A DNA stretch of 64,000 nucleotides from NCBI RefSeq assembly GCF_004349105.1, contig NZ_SMLB01000007.1:62001-126000 (forward strand), given 5' to 3'. The position numbers and the translations under genes are program-made. How positions within the stretch are numbered: the stretch's first letter is position 1; every line of letters begins with the position of its first letter. The stretch is from Jiangella aurantiaca (GTDB lineage: Bacteria > Actinomycetota > Actinomycetes > Jiangellales > Jiangellaceae). The notes below the pieces were generated by a model. The model was not told where the DNA came from. It was given only the letters and a program-made list of their open reading frames with translations, and ran no database searches. Positions 38,246-48,805 of the stretch are shown here, one piece after another.

Positions 38246-38572
38246 GTGACCTGTCCGAAGTGCAACGGTCAGATGAAGACCTATGACCGGTTGGGCGTGC
38301 ACGTCGAGCAGTGCGACAACTGCAAGGGCATTTTCCTCGACAAGGGTGAGCTGGAGCAGATCGTCGCCGCCGAGGAGCAGTACAACGCGCCACCGCCACC
38401 GCTGGACTACGGCCGCCAGGCGCCGCCGCCGCAGCAGCCGTACCAGCAGCCCTACCGGGGCCGCCCCGACAGCCCGGCGCCGTACGGGCGCGGCTACTCC
38501 GACTCGCCGAGCCCGTACGGCTACGGCGGCCGCAAGCGTAGGAAGAGCTTCTTCGACCAGCTCTTCGACTGA
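38246..38572 (+). CDS. Small zinc-ribbon (TFIIB-type) protein with Pro/Gln/Tyr-rich tail
   Basis: A 108-residue protein. Residues 1-40 hold CPKC and CDNC, the two zinc knuckles of the zf-TFIIB family. A low-complexity tail rich in proline, glutamine, tyrosine and glycine ends in RKRRKSFFDQLFD. Function unknown; homologues with the same tail occur across actinomycetes. Start GTG 38246. The kinase-like gene follows after nine bases. Confidence 0.85.
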   Translation: MTCPKCNGQMKTYDRLGVHVEQCDNCKGIFLDKGELEQIVAAEEQYNAPPPPLDYGRQAPPPQQPYQQPYRGRPDSPAPYGRGYSDSPSPYGYGGRKRRKSFFDQLFD

Positions 38573-38581
38573 TCCACCCGC

Positions 38582-39217
38582 GTGAACCTGCTGATCTGCG
38601 AGCGCTGCGGCGAACGCGCCGACCACCCGCAGGTCGAGCCCGAGGCGGTCATCCGGTGCGCCCACTGCGGCCACCGGTGGCCGTTCCTCCGGCTTCCGCT
38701 GTTCTGCGTGACCGGCCCCAGCGGCACTGGCAAGTCCACCGTCCAGCGCCTGCTCGCCGGTGAGCTGGCTGAACGCTTCGTCGTCCTCGAGCAGGACGTG
38801 CTGTGGGTCGCCGGGCTGCGCGACGACCGGGCGGAGCACCGGCCGTTCCGGTCGACGTGGCTGCGGATGGCCGCCATGATCCACCAGAGCCGCCGGCCGG
38901 TGGTGCTGTGCGGGACGGTCGTGCCGCCGGAGTTCGAGCCGCTGCCAGAGCGGGCGCTGTTCGAGCGCATCGACTATCTGTGCCTGACCTGCGACCCGGA
39001 CGTGCTCGCCGAGCGGCTCCGCAACCGGCCGGCCTGGCGGGAGTGGGACGGGCCGCGCATCGCCGAGATGCTCGACTACGCGGCCTGGATCGACGCCACC
39101 GCGGCCACCATGGACCCGCCGATGACGCTGCTCGACACCACCGGCGTGCCCGCCGAGCAGACCGCCCGCGCCGTCCGCGACTGGCTCGACGAACGCGCCA
39201 AGACCACCCCGGCCTAG
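38582..39217 (+). CDS. P-loop nucleoside/nucleotide kinase-like protein with N-terminal zinc ribbon
   Basis: A 211-residue protein. The first 32 residues hold a CERC...CAHCG zinc ribbon. Walker A follows as GPSGTGKST near residue 43, and a basic helix RLRNRPAWREWD suits a lid. The fold is that of small AAA/adenylate-kinase-like kinases; the substrate is unknown. It is probably co-transcribed with the zinc-ribbon gene before it. Confidence 0.82.
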   Translation: MNLLICERCGERADHPQVEPEAVIRCAHCGHRWPFLRLPLFCVTGPSGTGKSTVQRLLAGELAERFVVLEQDVLWVAGLRDDRAEHRPFRSTWLRMAAMIHQSRRPVVLCGTVVPPEFEPLPERALFERIDYLCLTCDPDVLAERLRNRPAWREWDGPRIAEMLDYAAWIDATAATMDPPMTLLDTTGVPAEQTARAVRDWLDERAKTTPA

Positions 39218-39374
39218 GGCTCTTCCCACCTCACCGGGCGTGCATGGCGCCAGCCCGGCATGCCTGGCTGTCAGGGGACGGGGGAGGTCTAGCGACGGGC
39301 GAGCCTCGACTGCGTGCCGCGCGGCGTCCACGTGGTGAGATTCCGCCGCGATCCGGGGCACGTCACCACGTTTT

Positions 39375-39414
39375 CTGGAGCATCACCACGCCTGCAATCG
39401 TGGTGAGGCTCCAG
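39375..39414. terminator. Strong hairpin between convergent genes
   Basis: The 15-base arms 39375-39389 and 39400-39414 pair with one A/G mismatch (CTGGAGC-A-TCACCAC with GTGGTGA-G-GCTCCAG) around a ten-base loop. Further TCACCAC and GGTGATG copies flank it. It lies in the 334-base gap 39218-39551 between convergent genes and no gene is seen there, so a bidirectional terminator is likely, although it has no T-run. Confidence 0.6.
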
Positions 39415-39551
39415 GAATCCTGGTGATGCGGGCGATCCTTGATGATCATGGCTGTCCACAGACTGCAGGTGCACGGCGAACGCCACGAAATCCCGCGAAC
39501 CGCACACCCGGCGAACCCTGACGCGCCGACCCACGGAACTGCAGAGGCGCC

Positions 39552-40697
39552 TCATTTCGGGTCGAGCACGCCGAGCTCGGACGCCAGGATCAGGTACATG
39601 CCGTGCGACCAGAGCAGTGGGTGGGCGCTGGGTCCCCACCGCTGCGTCCACTCGGACAGCCGGTCGGGCGCCAGCAGCGGCGGCACCTGCTCCGGCAGCC
39701 GGCCCGCGGAGTCGGCGGTCGAGGCGATCCACCGCAGCAGCTCCATCGCCCGCTCCTGCGACCCTGCGACGGCATGGTGCCAGCCGAGGAACGCCGCCAG
39801 GATCGGCCACTGCCCGCCGCCGTAGAAGGTGTCGCCGACGTAGCGGTGCACGCCGCCACCCGGTGTCGACAACTCCGACGACACCCGCGCGACGGTCGCC
39901 GTCAGCACCGGACCGGTCGGCGGGAGCAGCCCGAACGGCACCCCTGCCACCACCAGGCTCGCGTCGACCGCCGTCGACCCCAGCCACTTGCGCAGCACGC
40001 CGTCGTGCACGCCCTCTGTCGCGACCAGCGCCGCGATCTCATCCGCCGCCGACGTCGCCGGCCCCGGCAGCACGCCGAGCGAAGCGGCCGCGCGCAGCCC
40101 GCCGTACACCGTCGCCAACGTCGAGACGTGCGTCTGGTCGCGGTGCTCCTCCCACCAGTCGCGGCAGGTCAGGGCCCCGACGGCGACGAGGTAGCGCACG
40201 GCGGTCTCCGCGGCCGCAGCGTACGGCGCCAGCGGCAGGTCCCAGCGCGACAGGTGCGACCGCAGCGCCCACAGCCACGTCCCGTAACCGTCGACCTGGT
40301 AGTTCCACCAGTCGTCGTCGTGCCACTCGCCGGCCAGCGTGTACCGGGCCGGCAGCAGCTCGGAGTCGGCCGGCTGGGAACCCGCCGCCACCCGCGCGAT
40401 CAACTCCTCGACCGCCGGCGCTTCCCGCGTCAGGACCCGCGCGCACCAGTCGTGGAAGGCCGTCGCCGACTCGACGGCGCCCCGGCCGAGCCCGCCCGCC
40501 CTGCTCATCCCCTCGGCGACGAACGCGCCGTCGCGGAACCAGCAGAAACCGTACGGCGGGAAGCCGATCGCCGCCGGGTACGCACCGGACGGGTCCTGGG
40601 CCTGGGCGATGAGCGTGACGCTGACCTCGGCAAGCTCCGCGAGTCGCCCCGGGTCGGCATCGGCGGCTACAGACAATGGGTTGACAGGTTCGGCCAT
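39552..40697 (-). CDS. Glycoside hydrolase family 15-related protein
   Basis: A 381-residue (alpha/alpha)6 protein without a signal peptide. Aromatic segments PPYGFCWFRDGAF, DDWWNYQVDGYGTWLWAL and PLLWSHGMYLI are characteristic of the glucoamylase, glucodextranase and isomaltose glucohydrolase family. It would split glucose from alpha-glucosides inside the cell. It is divergent from lacI and shares the LacI operator, so it probably belongs to the same regulon as the ABC importer and GH39 gene. Confidence 0.85.
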   Translation of the reverse strand: MAEPVNPLSVAADADPGRLAELAEVSVTLIAQAQDPSGAYPAAIGFPPYGFCWFRDGAFVAEGMSRAGGLGRGAVESATAFHDWCARVLTREAPAVEELIARVAAGSQPADSELLPARYTLAGEWHDDDWWNYQVDGYGTWLWALRSHLSRWDLPLAPYAAAAETAVRYLVAVGALTCRDWWEEHRDQTHVSTLATVYGGLRAAASLGVLPGPATSAADEIAALVATEGVHDGVLRKWLGSTAVDASLVVAGVPFGLLPPTGPVLTATVARVSSELSTPGGGVHRYVGDTFYGGGQWPILAAFLGWHHAVAGSQERAMELLRWIASTADSAGRLPEQVPPLLAPDRLSEWTQRWGPSAHPLLWSHGMYLILASELGVLDPK

Positions 40698-40716
40698 GAT
40701 GCCCGAATGTAGCCGA

Positions 40717-40739
40717 TGTAACCGGTTTATGTAACCGGT
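40717..40739. promoter_or_regulatory. LacI-type operator between the GH15 and lacI genes
   Basis: TGTAACCGGT occurs twice in tandem (40717-40726 and 40730-40739), and ACCGGTT-TATGT-AACCGGT is a perfect dyad (40721-40739). The central CCGG and flanking T/A tracts fit LacI-family operators, so autoregulation and control of the divergent GH15 gene are likely. Confidence 0.65.
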
Positions 40740-40759
40740 ACCAAAGGAGCGACCAGACG

Positions 40760-41794
40760 ATGGACAGCGCGGATCCGAAGAGCCCCCAGCGACGCCGCAC
40801 GTCCGGCCGCGCCAGCGTGACCATCCGCGACGTGGCGCGGCACGCGGGCGTGTCGGTGGCGACCGTCTCCCGCGCGCTCCGCGGCAGCGACCTTGTCCAC
40901 CCGGCCACCCGCGAGCGCGTCGACGCCGCCATCGAGGAGCTCCGGTTCACGCCCAGCCAGCTCGGCCGCTCGCTGGCCGAACGCCGGCACGCCGCCAACG
41001 GCATCGTCTTTCCCGACCTGTCCGGCCCGTACTACGCCGAAGTCGTCCTTGGCTACGAGGAGGTCGCCGCGACGCTCGGCCGCTCGGTGCTCATCCTCAG
41101 TACGCACAACCGCGAGTCGGCCGACGAGATGGTGCTCGACCTCGCCGGCCGCGTCGACGGCCTGGCGGTGTTCGGACGAACCGTGCACGACGACGTCGTC
41201 GCCGAGATCGTCCAGCGCGGCGTCCCCGTCGTCCTGATGGCGCGCACCGAGATCGAGGGTGCTGACTCCGTGCGTACCGAGAACGTCGTCGCCGCGGCCT
41301 CCGTCGTCGACCACCTGGTCACGCACGGGCACCGGCGCATAACCTTCCTCGGCGACCCGGTCGACTCCACCGACGTCGCCGAGCGCTGGGCCGGGTTCCG
41401 GGGCGCGCTCGCCCAGGCCGGGGCGGACGTGCCGGAGCAGGCCATTCCGGCCGGCTTCAAGGAGGACGACGGTGCCCGCGTCGCCGCCGACCTCGTCGCC
41501 GGTGGCCTGCCCGACGTGGTCGTCTGCGCGAACGACGAGCTGGCTCTCGGTCTCACCGTCGCGCTGGCCGAGCAGGGGATCGACGTACCGGGGGATGTCG
41601 CCGTCACGGGGTGGGACGACGTCATGGCGGCGCGCTACGCCGGGCTGACGACGGTCCGTCAGCCGATGCGCGAGATGGGGGCCCGGGCGGCGCGACTGCT
41701 GGACGCCCGGATCAGCGGAGACCGTTCCGAACCACGTCACGACGTCCTGACCACCCAGCTCGTGGTCCGCCGCAGTTGCGGGCCGCACCCCTAA
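40760..41794 (+). CDS. LacI family transcriptional regulator
   Basis: A 344-residue repressor. The helix-turn-helix and hinge region is TIRDVARHAGVSVATVSRALRG at about 20-42, and the rest is a periplasmic-binding-protein-like sensor. ATG 40760 follows AAAGGAG by ten bases. It heads the operon of sugar-binding protein, two permeases and a GH39 enzyme, and presumably releases its operator on binding the imported sugar. Confidence 0.93.
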   Translation: MDSADPKSPQRRRTSGRASVTIRDVARHAGVSVATVSRALRGSDLVHPATRERVDAAIEELRFTPSQLGRSLAERRHAANGIVFPDLSGPYYAEVVLGYEEVAATLGRSVLILSTHNRESADEMVLDLAGRVDGLAVFGRTVHDDVVAEIVQRGVPVVLMARTEIEGADSVRTENVVAAASVVDHLVTHGHRRITFLGDPVDSTDVAERWAGFRGALAQAGADVPEQAIPAGFKEDDGARVAADLVAGGLPDVVVCANDELALGLTVALAEQGIDVPGDVAVTGWDDVMAARYAGLTTVRQPMREMGARAARLLDARISGDRSEPRHDVLTTQLVVRRSCGPHP

Positions 41795-41808
41795 AAGGAG
41801 GCTCATCG

Positions 41809-43086
41809 ATGAGTCGACGACACATCAGCGCCGCGACCGCCCTGGCCGTGGCGACGGCGCTCGCCCTGGCGGCCTGCGGCCGTGAGGACGACGAGGGATC
41901 CGACGGCAACGCCGCGCCGTCCGCCGACATCACCGAAGGCCCGGCCACCGGCACCATCGAGGTCTGGGCGATGGGCACCGAGGGCGAAGAGCTCGGTGCG
42001 TTCCTGGCCGACTTCGAGGAGGCCAACCCGGACGCCACCGTCGAGGTGACGCCGGTGCCGTGGGAGGGCGCGCACGACCGCATCGCCACCGCCATCGCGG
42101 CCGGCGAGACCCCCGACGTCAGCCTCATCGGCACCACGTGGATGGGCGAGTTCGCGCAGACCGGCGGCCTCGAGCCGACACCGACCGACCTGTTCGACGA
42201 GAACGACTTCTTCCCCGGCCCATGGGCGTCGACGGTCGTCGACGGCACGTCCTACGGCGTCCCCTGGTACGTCGAGACCCGCGCGCTGTTCTACCGCACC
42301 GACCTCGCCGAGGCGGCCGGCCTGGAACCGCCGCAGACCTGGGACGACCTCAAGGCGTTCGCGCAGGGCTTGCAGCAGGCCGGTGCCCAGCAGGGCATCT
42401 ACCTGCAGCCCGGTCAGAGCGGCTCGTGGCAGACGTTCATGCCGTTCGCCTGGCAGAACGGCGCGACGCTCACCGACGGCGACGCGTACACGCTGGACAG
42501 CCCGGAGATGACCGAGGCGCTGGAGTACTACACGTCGTACTTCACCGAGGGCCTGTCGCAGGACACCGTGCTCCAGCCGGGCGCGCTGGAGCAGATGTTC
42601 GCCGACGGCGCCATCGGCTCGTTCATCTCCGGGCCGTGGCACATCGGCCTGGTCCGCGACGCCGGCGCGACGGACAACTTCGACGTCGTCCCGCTGCCCG
42701 GCAAGGACGAGGCGCCCGGCACGTCGTTCGTCGGCGGCGGCAACCTGGCCGTCTTCACCGACTCCGACAACAAGTCCGGTGCCTGGAAGCTGATCGAGTA
42801 CCTCACCCAGGTCGAGGTGCAGCAGAGCTGGTACGAGACACTGACCGACCTGCCGTCCAAGCCCGCGGCCTGGGAGGACGGCCCGCTGACGGAGGACCCG
42901 CTGGTCGCGGTCTTCGGCGAGCAGCTGGAGAGCACCGAGGCGCCACCCGCCGTCCCGACGTGGGAGCAGGTCGCGTCCGTCATCGACGCCGACGTCGAGG
43001 CGGCCGTGCGGGGCGCCATGAGCCCTGCCGACGCCGTCGCGGACATGCAGTCGCAGGCCTCGTCCATCGGGACCGGATTGCAGTAG
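41809..43086 (+). CDS. Extracellular sugar-binding lipoprotein (family 1)
   Basis: A 425-residue lipoprotein with lipobox ALAAC (C23) and the family 1 pattern TIEVWAMGTEGEELG ... YRTDLAEAAG ... ISGPWHIGLV. AAAAGGAGG stands eight bases before ATG 41809. It feeds the following permeases; the gene is 14 bases after lacI. The GH39 enzyme at the operon's end suggests a xylo- or arabino-oligosaccharide, or another pentoside. Confidence 0.92.
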   Translation: MSRRHISAATALAVATALALAACGREDDEGSDGNAAPSADITEGPATGTIEVWAMGTEGEELGAFLADFEEANPDATVEVTPVPWEGAHDRIATAIAAGETPDVSLIGTTWMGEFAQTGGLEPTPTDLFDENDFFPGPWASTVVDGTSYGVPWYVETRALFYRTDLAEAAGLEPPQTWDDLKAFAQGLQQAGAQQGIYLQPGQSGSWQTFMPFAWQNGATLTDGDAYTLDSPEMTEALEYYTSYFTEGLSQDTVLQPGALEQMFADGAIGSFISGPWHIGLVRDAGATDNFDVVPLPGKDEAPGTSFVGGGNLAVFTDSDNKSGAWKLIEYLTQVEVQQSWYETLTDLPSKPAAWEDGPLTEDPLVAVFGEQLESTEAPPAVPTWEQVASVIDADVEAAVRGAMSPADAVADMQSQASSIGTGLQ

Positions 43087-43089
43087 CCG

Positions 43090-44040
43090 ATGACCACCGC
43101 CACCACGGCTCCAGCGAGCCGCCCGGTCCCCTCGGGCGGCTCGCCGGCCGGCCGGCGCCGGAGCCTGCTGCAGCGGCGGCAGGCCCGGACGGCCTGGCTG
43201 CTCGCCCTGCCGTTCCTGCTGCTGTTCGCGGCGTTCACCGCCGGACCGGTGTTCGCGTCGCTGCTCATGAGCTTCACCGACATGCGCAGCACGGACGTGC
43301 GCTCGCCGTTCGCCGTCGACCTCGCCGCCTTCGACAACTACACGGCGCTGTTCCAGGACGACCTGTTCCGCAAGGTCGCGGTCAACACGGCGATCTTCGT
43401 GCTGGTCGGTGTGCCGCTGACCATGGTGCTGGCGCTGGCCGCGGCGGTCGGCCTGAACAACATCACCCGGCTGCGGGCGTTCTTCCGGCTCGGCTACTAC
43501 CTGCCGGTAGTGACCAGCATCGTCGCCGTCTCCGTCGTCTGGCGGTTCCTGCTGCAACCGGACACCGGGCCGATCAACCAGCTGCTCGGCACCGTCGGCA
43601 TCGACGGCCCCGACTGGCTGGGCGACCCGTCGCTGGCGTTGCCGTCATTGATCGTGATGGCCGCCTGGCGCAACCTCGGGACGCTGATGGTGATCTTCCT
43701 GGCCGGACTGCAGACGGTGCCGCGCGAGCTGCTGGAGGCGGCCGAGGTCGACGGTGCCGGGCGCTGGCAGCGGTTCCGGCACGTGACGCTGCCGCTGCTG
43801 CGCCCGACGCTGCTGTTCGGCGCCGTCATCACCGGCATCGGCTATCTGCAGTTCTTCGAGGAGCCGTTCGTGATGACCAACGGCGGGCCGCTCAACGCGA
43901 CGCGGTCGGTGTCCTACTACATCTACGACCAGTTCAGCTTCGGCAACTACGGGTACGCCGCGGCGGCCAGCTACGTGCTGTTCGTGGCGATCGTGGTGCT
44001 GACGGCGATCCAGTTCCGCGTCCTGCGGCCGAAGGCGTGA
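43090..44040 (+). CDS. ABC sugar transporter permease, MalF type
   Basis: A 316-residue membrane protein with six predicted helices. The EAA loop is EAAEVDGAGRWQRFRHVTLP. It begins three bases after the binding-protein stop. As in the first importer, no ATPase is encoded in the operon. Confidence 0.93.
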   Translation: MTTATTAPASRPVPSGGSPAGRRRSLLQRRQARTAWLLALPFLLLFAAFTAGPVFASLLMSFTDMRSTDVRSPFAVDLAAFDNYTALFQDDLFRKVAVNTAIFVLVGVPLTMVLALAAAVGLNNITRLRAFFRLGYYLPVVTSIVAVSVVWRFLLQPDTGPINQLLGTVGIDGPDWLGDPSLALPSLIVMAAWRNLGTLMVIFLAGLQTVPRELLEAAEVDGAGRWQRFRHVTLPLLRPTLLFGAVITGIGYLQFFEEPFVMTNGGPLNATRSVSYYIYDQFSFGNYGYAAAASYVLFVAIVVLTAIQFRVLRPKA

Positions 44041-44051
44041 GGGGGCCGACG

Positions 44052-44954
44052 ATGTCCACGCACACCCCACTGCCGGCCACCGCCGCCGACGACGACGTGC
44101 GGACCGGCGCCCCGGAGCCCGGCGCGGACGGCGGCGCACAGCGCTCGTCGTCGCGCTGGCTCTACGTCGTCCTTGCCGTCGGCCTGCTGGCCATGGCGCT
44201 GCCGTTCGTCTGGATGGTGCTGTCGTCGGTGAAGCCGGAGGCCGAGGTCCGGTCGATCCCGCCGACGTGGCTGCCGGAGACGTACACGCTGGAGAACTAC
44301 CGCGAGCTGTTCGACCGGCTGCGCTTCCCGACGTACTTCTTCAACTCCACCGTCGTCGCGGTCGTCGTGACGGCCGGGAACCTGGTGTTCGGCTCGATGC
44401 TCGGCTACGCGCTGGCGAAGCTGGACTTCCGCGGCAAGAACGTCGTGTTCGCGCTGGTGCTCGGCACGCTGATGGTGCCCGGCATGGTGACCTTCGTGCC
44501 GCTGTTCGTGCTGGTCAGCAACATGGGGCTGACGAACACCTTCCCCGGGCTGATCCTGCCGTACCTGGTGGGTCCGCTGGGCGTGTTCCTCATGCGGCAG
44601 TACTTCCTGGGGCTGCCGGACGAGCTGATCCACGCCGCGCGGGTCGACGGCGCCGGCGAGCTACGCATCTTCTGGAGCGTCATGCTGCCGCTGACCGGGC
44701 CGGCGCTCGCGACGCTGGGCATCCTGACGTTCCTGACGTCGTGGAACAACTTCCTCTGGCCACTGGTCGTGGCGCAGACGGAGGACATGTACACCCTGCC
44801 TGTCGCGCTCGCGCTGTACTCCGTCGGCCAGAACGCCACGCAGTACGGCCTGTTGCTGGCCGGCGCCGTCGTCGTGGTCGTGCCGGTGATCGTGCTGTTC
44901 CTCGCGGTGCAGCGGTACTTCGTCCAGGGCATCGCGATGACCGGCATCAAGTGA
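44052..44954 (+). CDS. ABC sugar transporter permease, MalG type
   Basis: A 300-residue membrane protein following its partner by 11 bases. An acidic, disordered N-terminus of about 35 residues precedes six helices; the EAA loop is HAARVDGAGELRIFWSVMLP. ATG 44052 was chosen because the frame upstream is a shadow of the permease before it. Confidence 0.93.
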   Translation: MSTHTPLPATAADDDVRTGAPEPGADGGAQRSSSRWLYVVLAVGLLAMALPFVWMVLSSVKPEAEVRSIPPTWLPETYTLENYRELFDRLRFPTYFFNSTVVAVVVTAGNLVFGSMLGYALAKLDFRGKNVVFALVLGTLMVPGMVTFVPLFVLVSNMGLTNTFPGLILPYLVGPLGVFLMRQYFLGLPDELIHAARVDGAGELRIFWSVMLPLTGPALATLGILTFLTSWNNFLWPLVVAQTEDMYTLPVALALYSVGQNATQYGLLLAGAVVVVVPVIVLFLAVQRYFVQGIAMTGIK

Positions 44955-44975
44955 TCCACGTGGAAGGAAAGACGC

Positions 44976-46817
44976 GTGAGCAGTGAGATCGACGCCCGCA
45001 CCGACTTCGAGACCAGGCTCGGCCGAGCCAGCGGGGAGGCGGGCGGCGCCGCGGTGTCGCTGCCGGCGCCCGGTGGCCTGACCGCGAGACCCGGGCGGGC
45101 GCAGGTCACGCTGTCGTGGGACCCGGTCGACGGCGCGGTGGGATACCTGGTGCACGTGGCGGAGTCGCTGGACGGCCCGTTCGAGCCACTGGACCACCAG
45201 GGCCGCGACGTGCTCTCCGTCCCGCACGGCCCGTACGCCGACACCACGGGCGCGCCCGGGGTGGAGCGCTGGTACGCCGTCGCCGCCGTCGCGTCGGTGG
45301 ACCAGGTCGGCGAGCTGAGCGATCCGGTCTCGTCGGCCTCGGCCACCGCGGAGGGCGAGCCGGTCTCCGTCGTCGTCGACGGCTCCTCCGACCAGGGCGA
45401 GCTGGACCGGCCGTGGCGGCCGATGATCGGCAGCGAGCATCTCTCCCACGCGCTGTCCACCGACCGCACCGGCGGGCGGGAGATCGGCGCCGAGCTGCGG
45501 GCCGCGCTGAAGGCGGCGCACGACGAGCTCGGCGTCGAGACCGTGCGGGCGCACGGCATCCTCTGCGACGACCTCGGCGTCTACCGCGAGGTCGACGGCG
45601 AGCCGGTGTACGACTTCACCGGCGTGGACCGCGTGTACGACATGGTCCTGTCGCTCGGGCTCACGCCGATCGTGGAGATCTCGTTCATGCCGCGCGACCT
45701 CGCCGCGGACCCATCGGCGACGGTGTTCGAGTACGGCGCGATCATCTCGCCGCCGAAGGACTGGAACCGCTGGTACGACCTGGTGCGGGCGTTCGTCGCG
45801 CACCTCGTCGACCGGTATGGGCTGGACGAGGTCCGCGACCGGTGGGCGTTCGAGGTGTGGAACGAGGCCAACCTCGAGGTGTTCTGGTCCGGGACGCCGG
45901 AGGAGTTCTTCCGGCTGCACGTCGTCGCCGCGTCGGCGGTGAAGTCGGTGGACGAGGGGCTGCGGGTGGGCGGGCCGGCGTCGGCCGCGGCCGGCTGGAT
46001 CGACCAGCTGCTGCTGGCGATCGGCGACGAGCCGCTGGACTTCCTGTCGACGCACACCTACGGCTCGCCGCCGCTGGACCTGCGCCCGGTCCTGGCGCGG
46101 CACGGCCGGCCCGGCACGCCGATCTGGTGGACCGAGTGGGGCGTGACGCCGACGCACTTCAACGAGGTCAGCGAGTCGGTGTTCGCGGCGGTGTTCCTGC
46201 TGCGCGGCATGCGTTCGGCGATGGGCCGGCTGGAGGCGCTGTCGTACTGGGTGGTGTCGGACCACTTCGAGGAGCTGGGCCGGCCGCCGGCCCTGTTCCA
46301 CGGCGGGTTCGGCCTGCGCACCGTCGGTGAGCTGCGCAAACCCCGGTGGTGGGCGCTGGCGATGCTGGAGGCGCTGCCGTCGCGGCGGCTGGCGGTGCGG
46401 TCGTCCGGGGACGGCGCGGACTCGCTGGTCGAGTCGCTGGCCGCGCTGGACCCGTCCAGCGGCCGGGCGGTCGCGCTGGTGTGGAACGGGACGCTGGACC
46501 AGTCCAAGGCGGCGGGCTCCGCGGAGCTGGCCCGGCGGGTGTCGCTGCGCTTCACCGGCCTGCCCGACGGCGACTACGAGCTGCGCCATCACCGCGTCGA
46601 CGACGACCACTCGTGCGTCCCCGCGGTCTGGCGGCGCATCGGCGGCGGTGCGGCCTGGCCGACCGACGTGCAGTGGGCCGAGCTGCGCGCCGCGGACCGG
46701 CTGGACCAGATCCACCCGCCCTGCCGCGTCACCGCGACGGACGGCGTGGTGGAGGTCGCCTTCGACCTACCCAATCCCTCGATGTCCCTGGTGCAGTTGG
46801 TCCCCGTCCCGGAGTGA
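44976..46817 (+). CDS. Intracellular GH39-type glycosidase with N-terminal FN3 domain
   Basis: A 613-residue protein without signal peptide. An FN3-like module (about 28-125) precedes a TIM barrel. The acid/base glutamate is E297 in WNEAN and the nucleophile E387 in WTEWG, the clan GH-A pattern of family 39 (beta-xylosidase, alpha-L-iduronidase and relatives). The C-terminal beta domain is typical. GTG 44976 follows GGAAGGAAA. As the last gene of the importer operon it probably cleaves the imported oligosaccharide in the cytoplasm. Confidence 0.88.
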   Translation: MSSEIDARTDFETRLGRASGEAGGAAVSLPAPGGLTARPGRAQVTLSWDPVDGAVGYLVHVAESLDGPFEPLDHQGRDVLSVPHGPYADTTGAPGVERWYAVAAVASVDQVGELSDPVSSASATAEGEPVSVVVDGSSDQGELDRPWRPMIGSEHLSHALSTDRTGGREIGAELRAALKAAHDELGVETVRAHGILCDDLGVYREVDGEPVYDFTGVDRVYDMVLSLGLTPIVEISFMPRDLAADPSATVFEYGAIISPPKDWNRWYDLVRAFVAHLVDRYGLDEVRDRWAFEVWNEANLEVFWSGTPEEFFRLHVVAASAVKSVDEGLRVGGPASAAAGWIDQLLLAIGDEPLDFLSTHTYGSPPLDLRPVLARHGRPGTPIWWTEWGVTPTHFNEVSESVFAAVFLLRGMRSAMGRLEALSYWVVSDHFEELGRPPALFHGGFGLRTVGELRKPRWWALAMLEALPSRRLAVRSSGDGADSLVESLAALDPSSGRAVALVWNGTLDQSKAAGSAELARRVSLRFTGLPDGDYELRHHRVDDDHSCVPAVWRRIGGGAAWPTDVQWAELRAADRLDQIHPPCRVTATDGVVEVAFDLPNPSMSLVQLVPVPE

Positions 46818-46825
46818 CCCCGGCG

Positions 46826-47179
46826 TCAGTCGACGCAGAGACAGAAGGGATGCCCGGCTGGGTCGAGGAACACCCGGAAGGACGTGCCGGGCTGGTGCTC
46901 GTGTTTGGTCGCGCCGAGCTGGAGCACCGCCGCCTCGGCGGCGTCGAGGTCGTCCACGATCACGTCGAGATGCATCTGCTGCGGCACCTTCTGGCCCGGC
47001 CATTCCGGCGGGGTGTAGTCCTCGACCTGCTGGAACGAGATGCAGTTCCCCTCTGTGCGGATGTCCGCCCAGCCGGGGGAGAGCTCGACCTTCCAGTCCA
47101 GCATCGTGCCGTAGAACGTGGCGAGAGCAGCCGGATCGGGACAGTCGATCACGATGCTCGGGAGTTGTGCGATAGCCAT
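46826..47179 (-). CDS. Glyoxalase/VOC superfamily protein
   Basis: A 117-residue vicinal-oxygen-chelate protein with two beta-alpha-beta-beta-beta repeats: IVIDCPDPAALATFYG and MHLDVIVDDLDAAEAAV, ending in FLDPAGHPFCLCVD. Metal ligands at the usual places are not complete (H in MHLDV, E absent), so enzymatic function is uncertain. It converges on the GH39 gene with an eight-base gap. Confidence 0.87.
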   Translation of the reverse strand: MAIAQLPSIVIDCPDPAALATFYGTMLDWKVELSPGWADIRTEGNCISFQQVEDYTPPEWPGQKVPQQMHLDVIVDDLDAAEAAVLQLGATKHEHQPGTSFRVFLDPAGHPFCLCVD

Positions 47180-47255
47180 GCCGGCACGGTAGACCCGGAT
47201 CCGGACGATCCGCGTCCGGATAGCGCGGAATCCCTGTCCGGTGGTTCGGCCCTAG

Positions 47256-48797
<1,542 letters not shown>

Positions 48798-48805
48798 GAG
48801 GGCCC

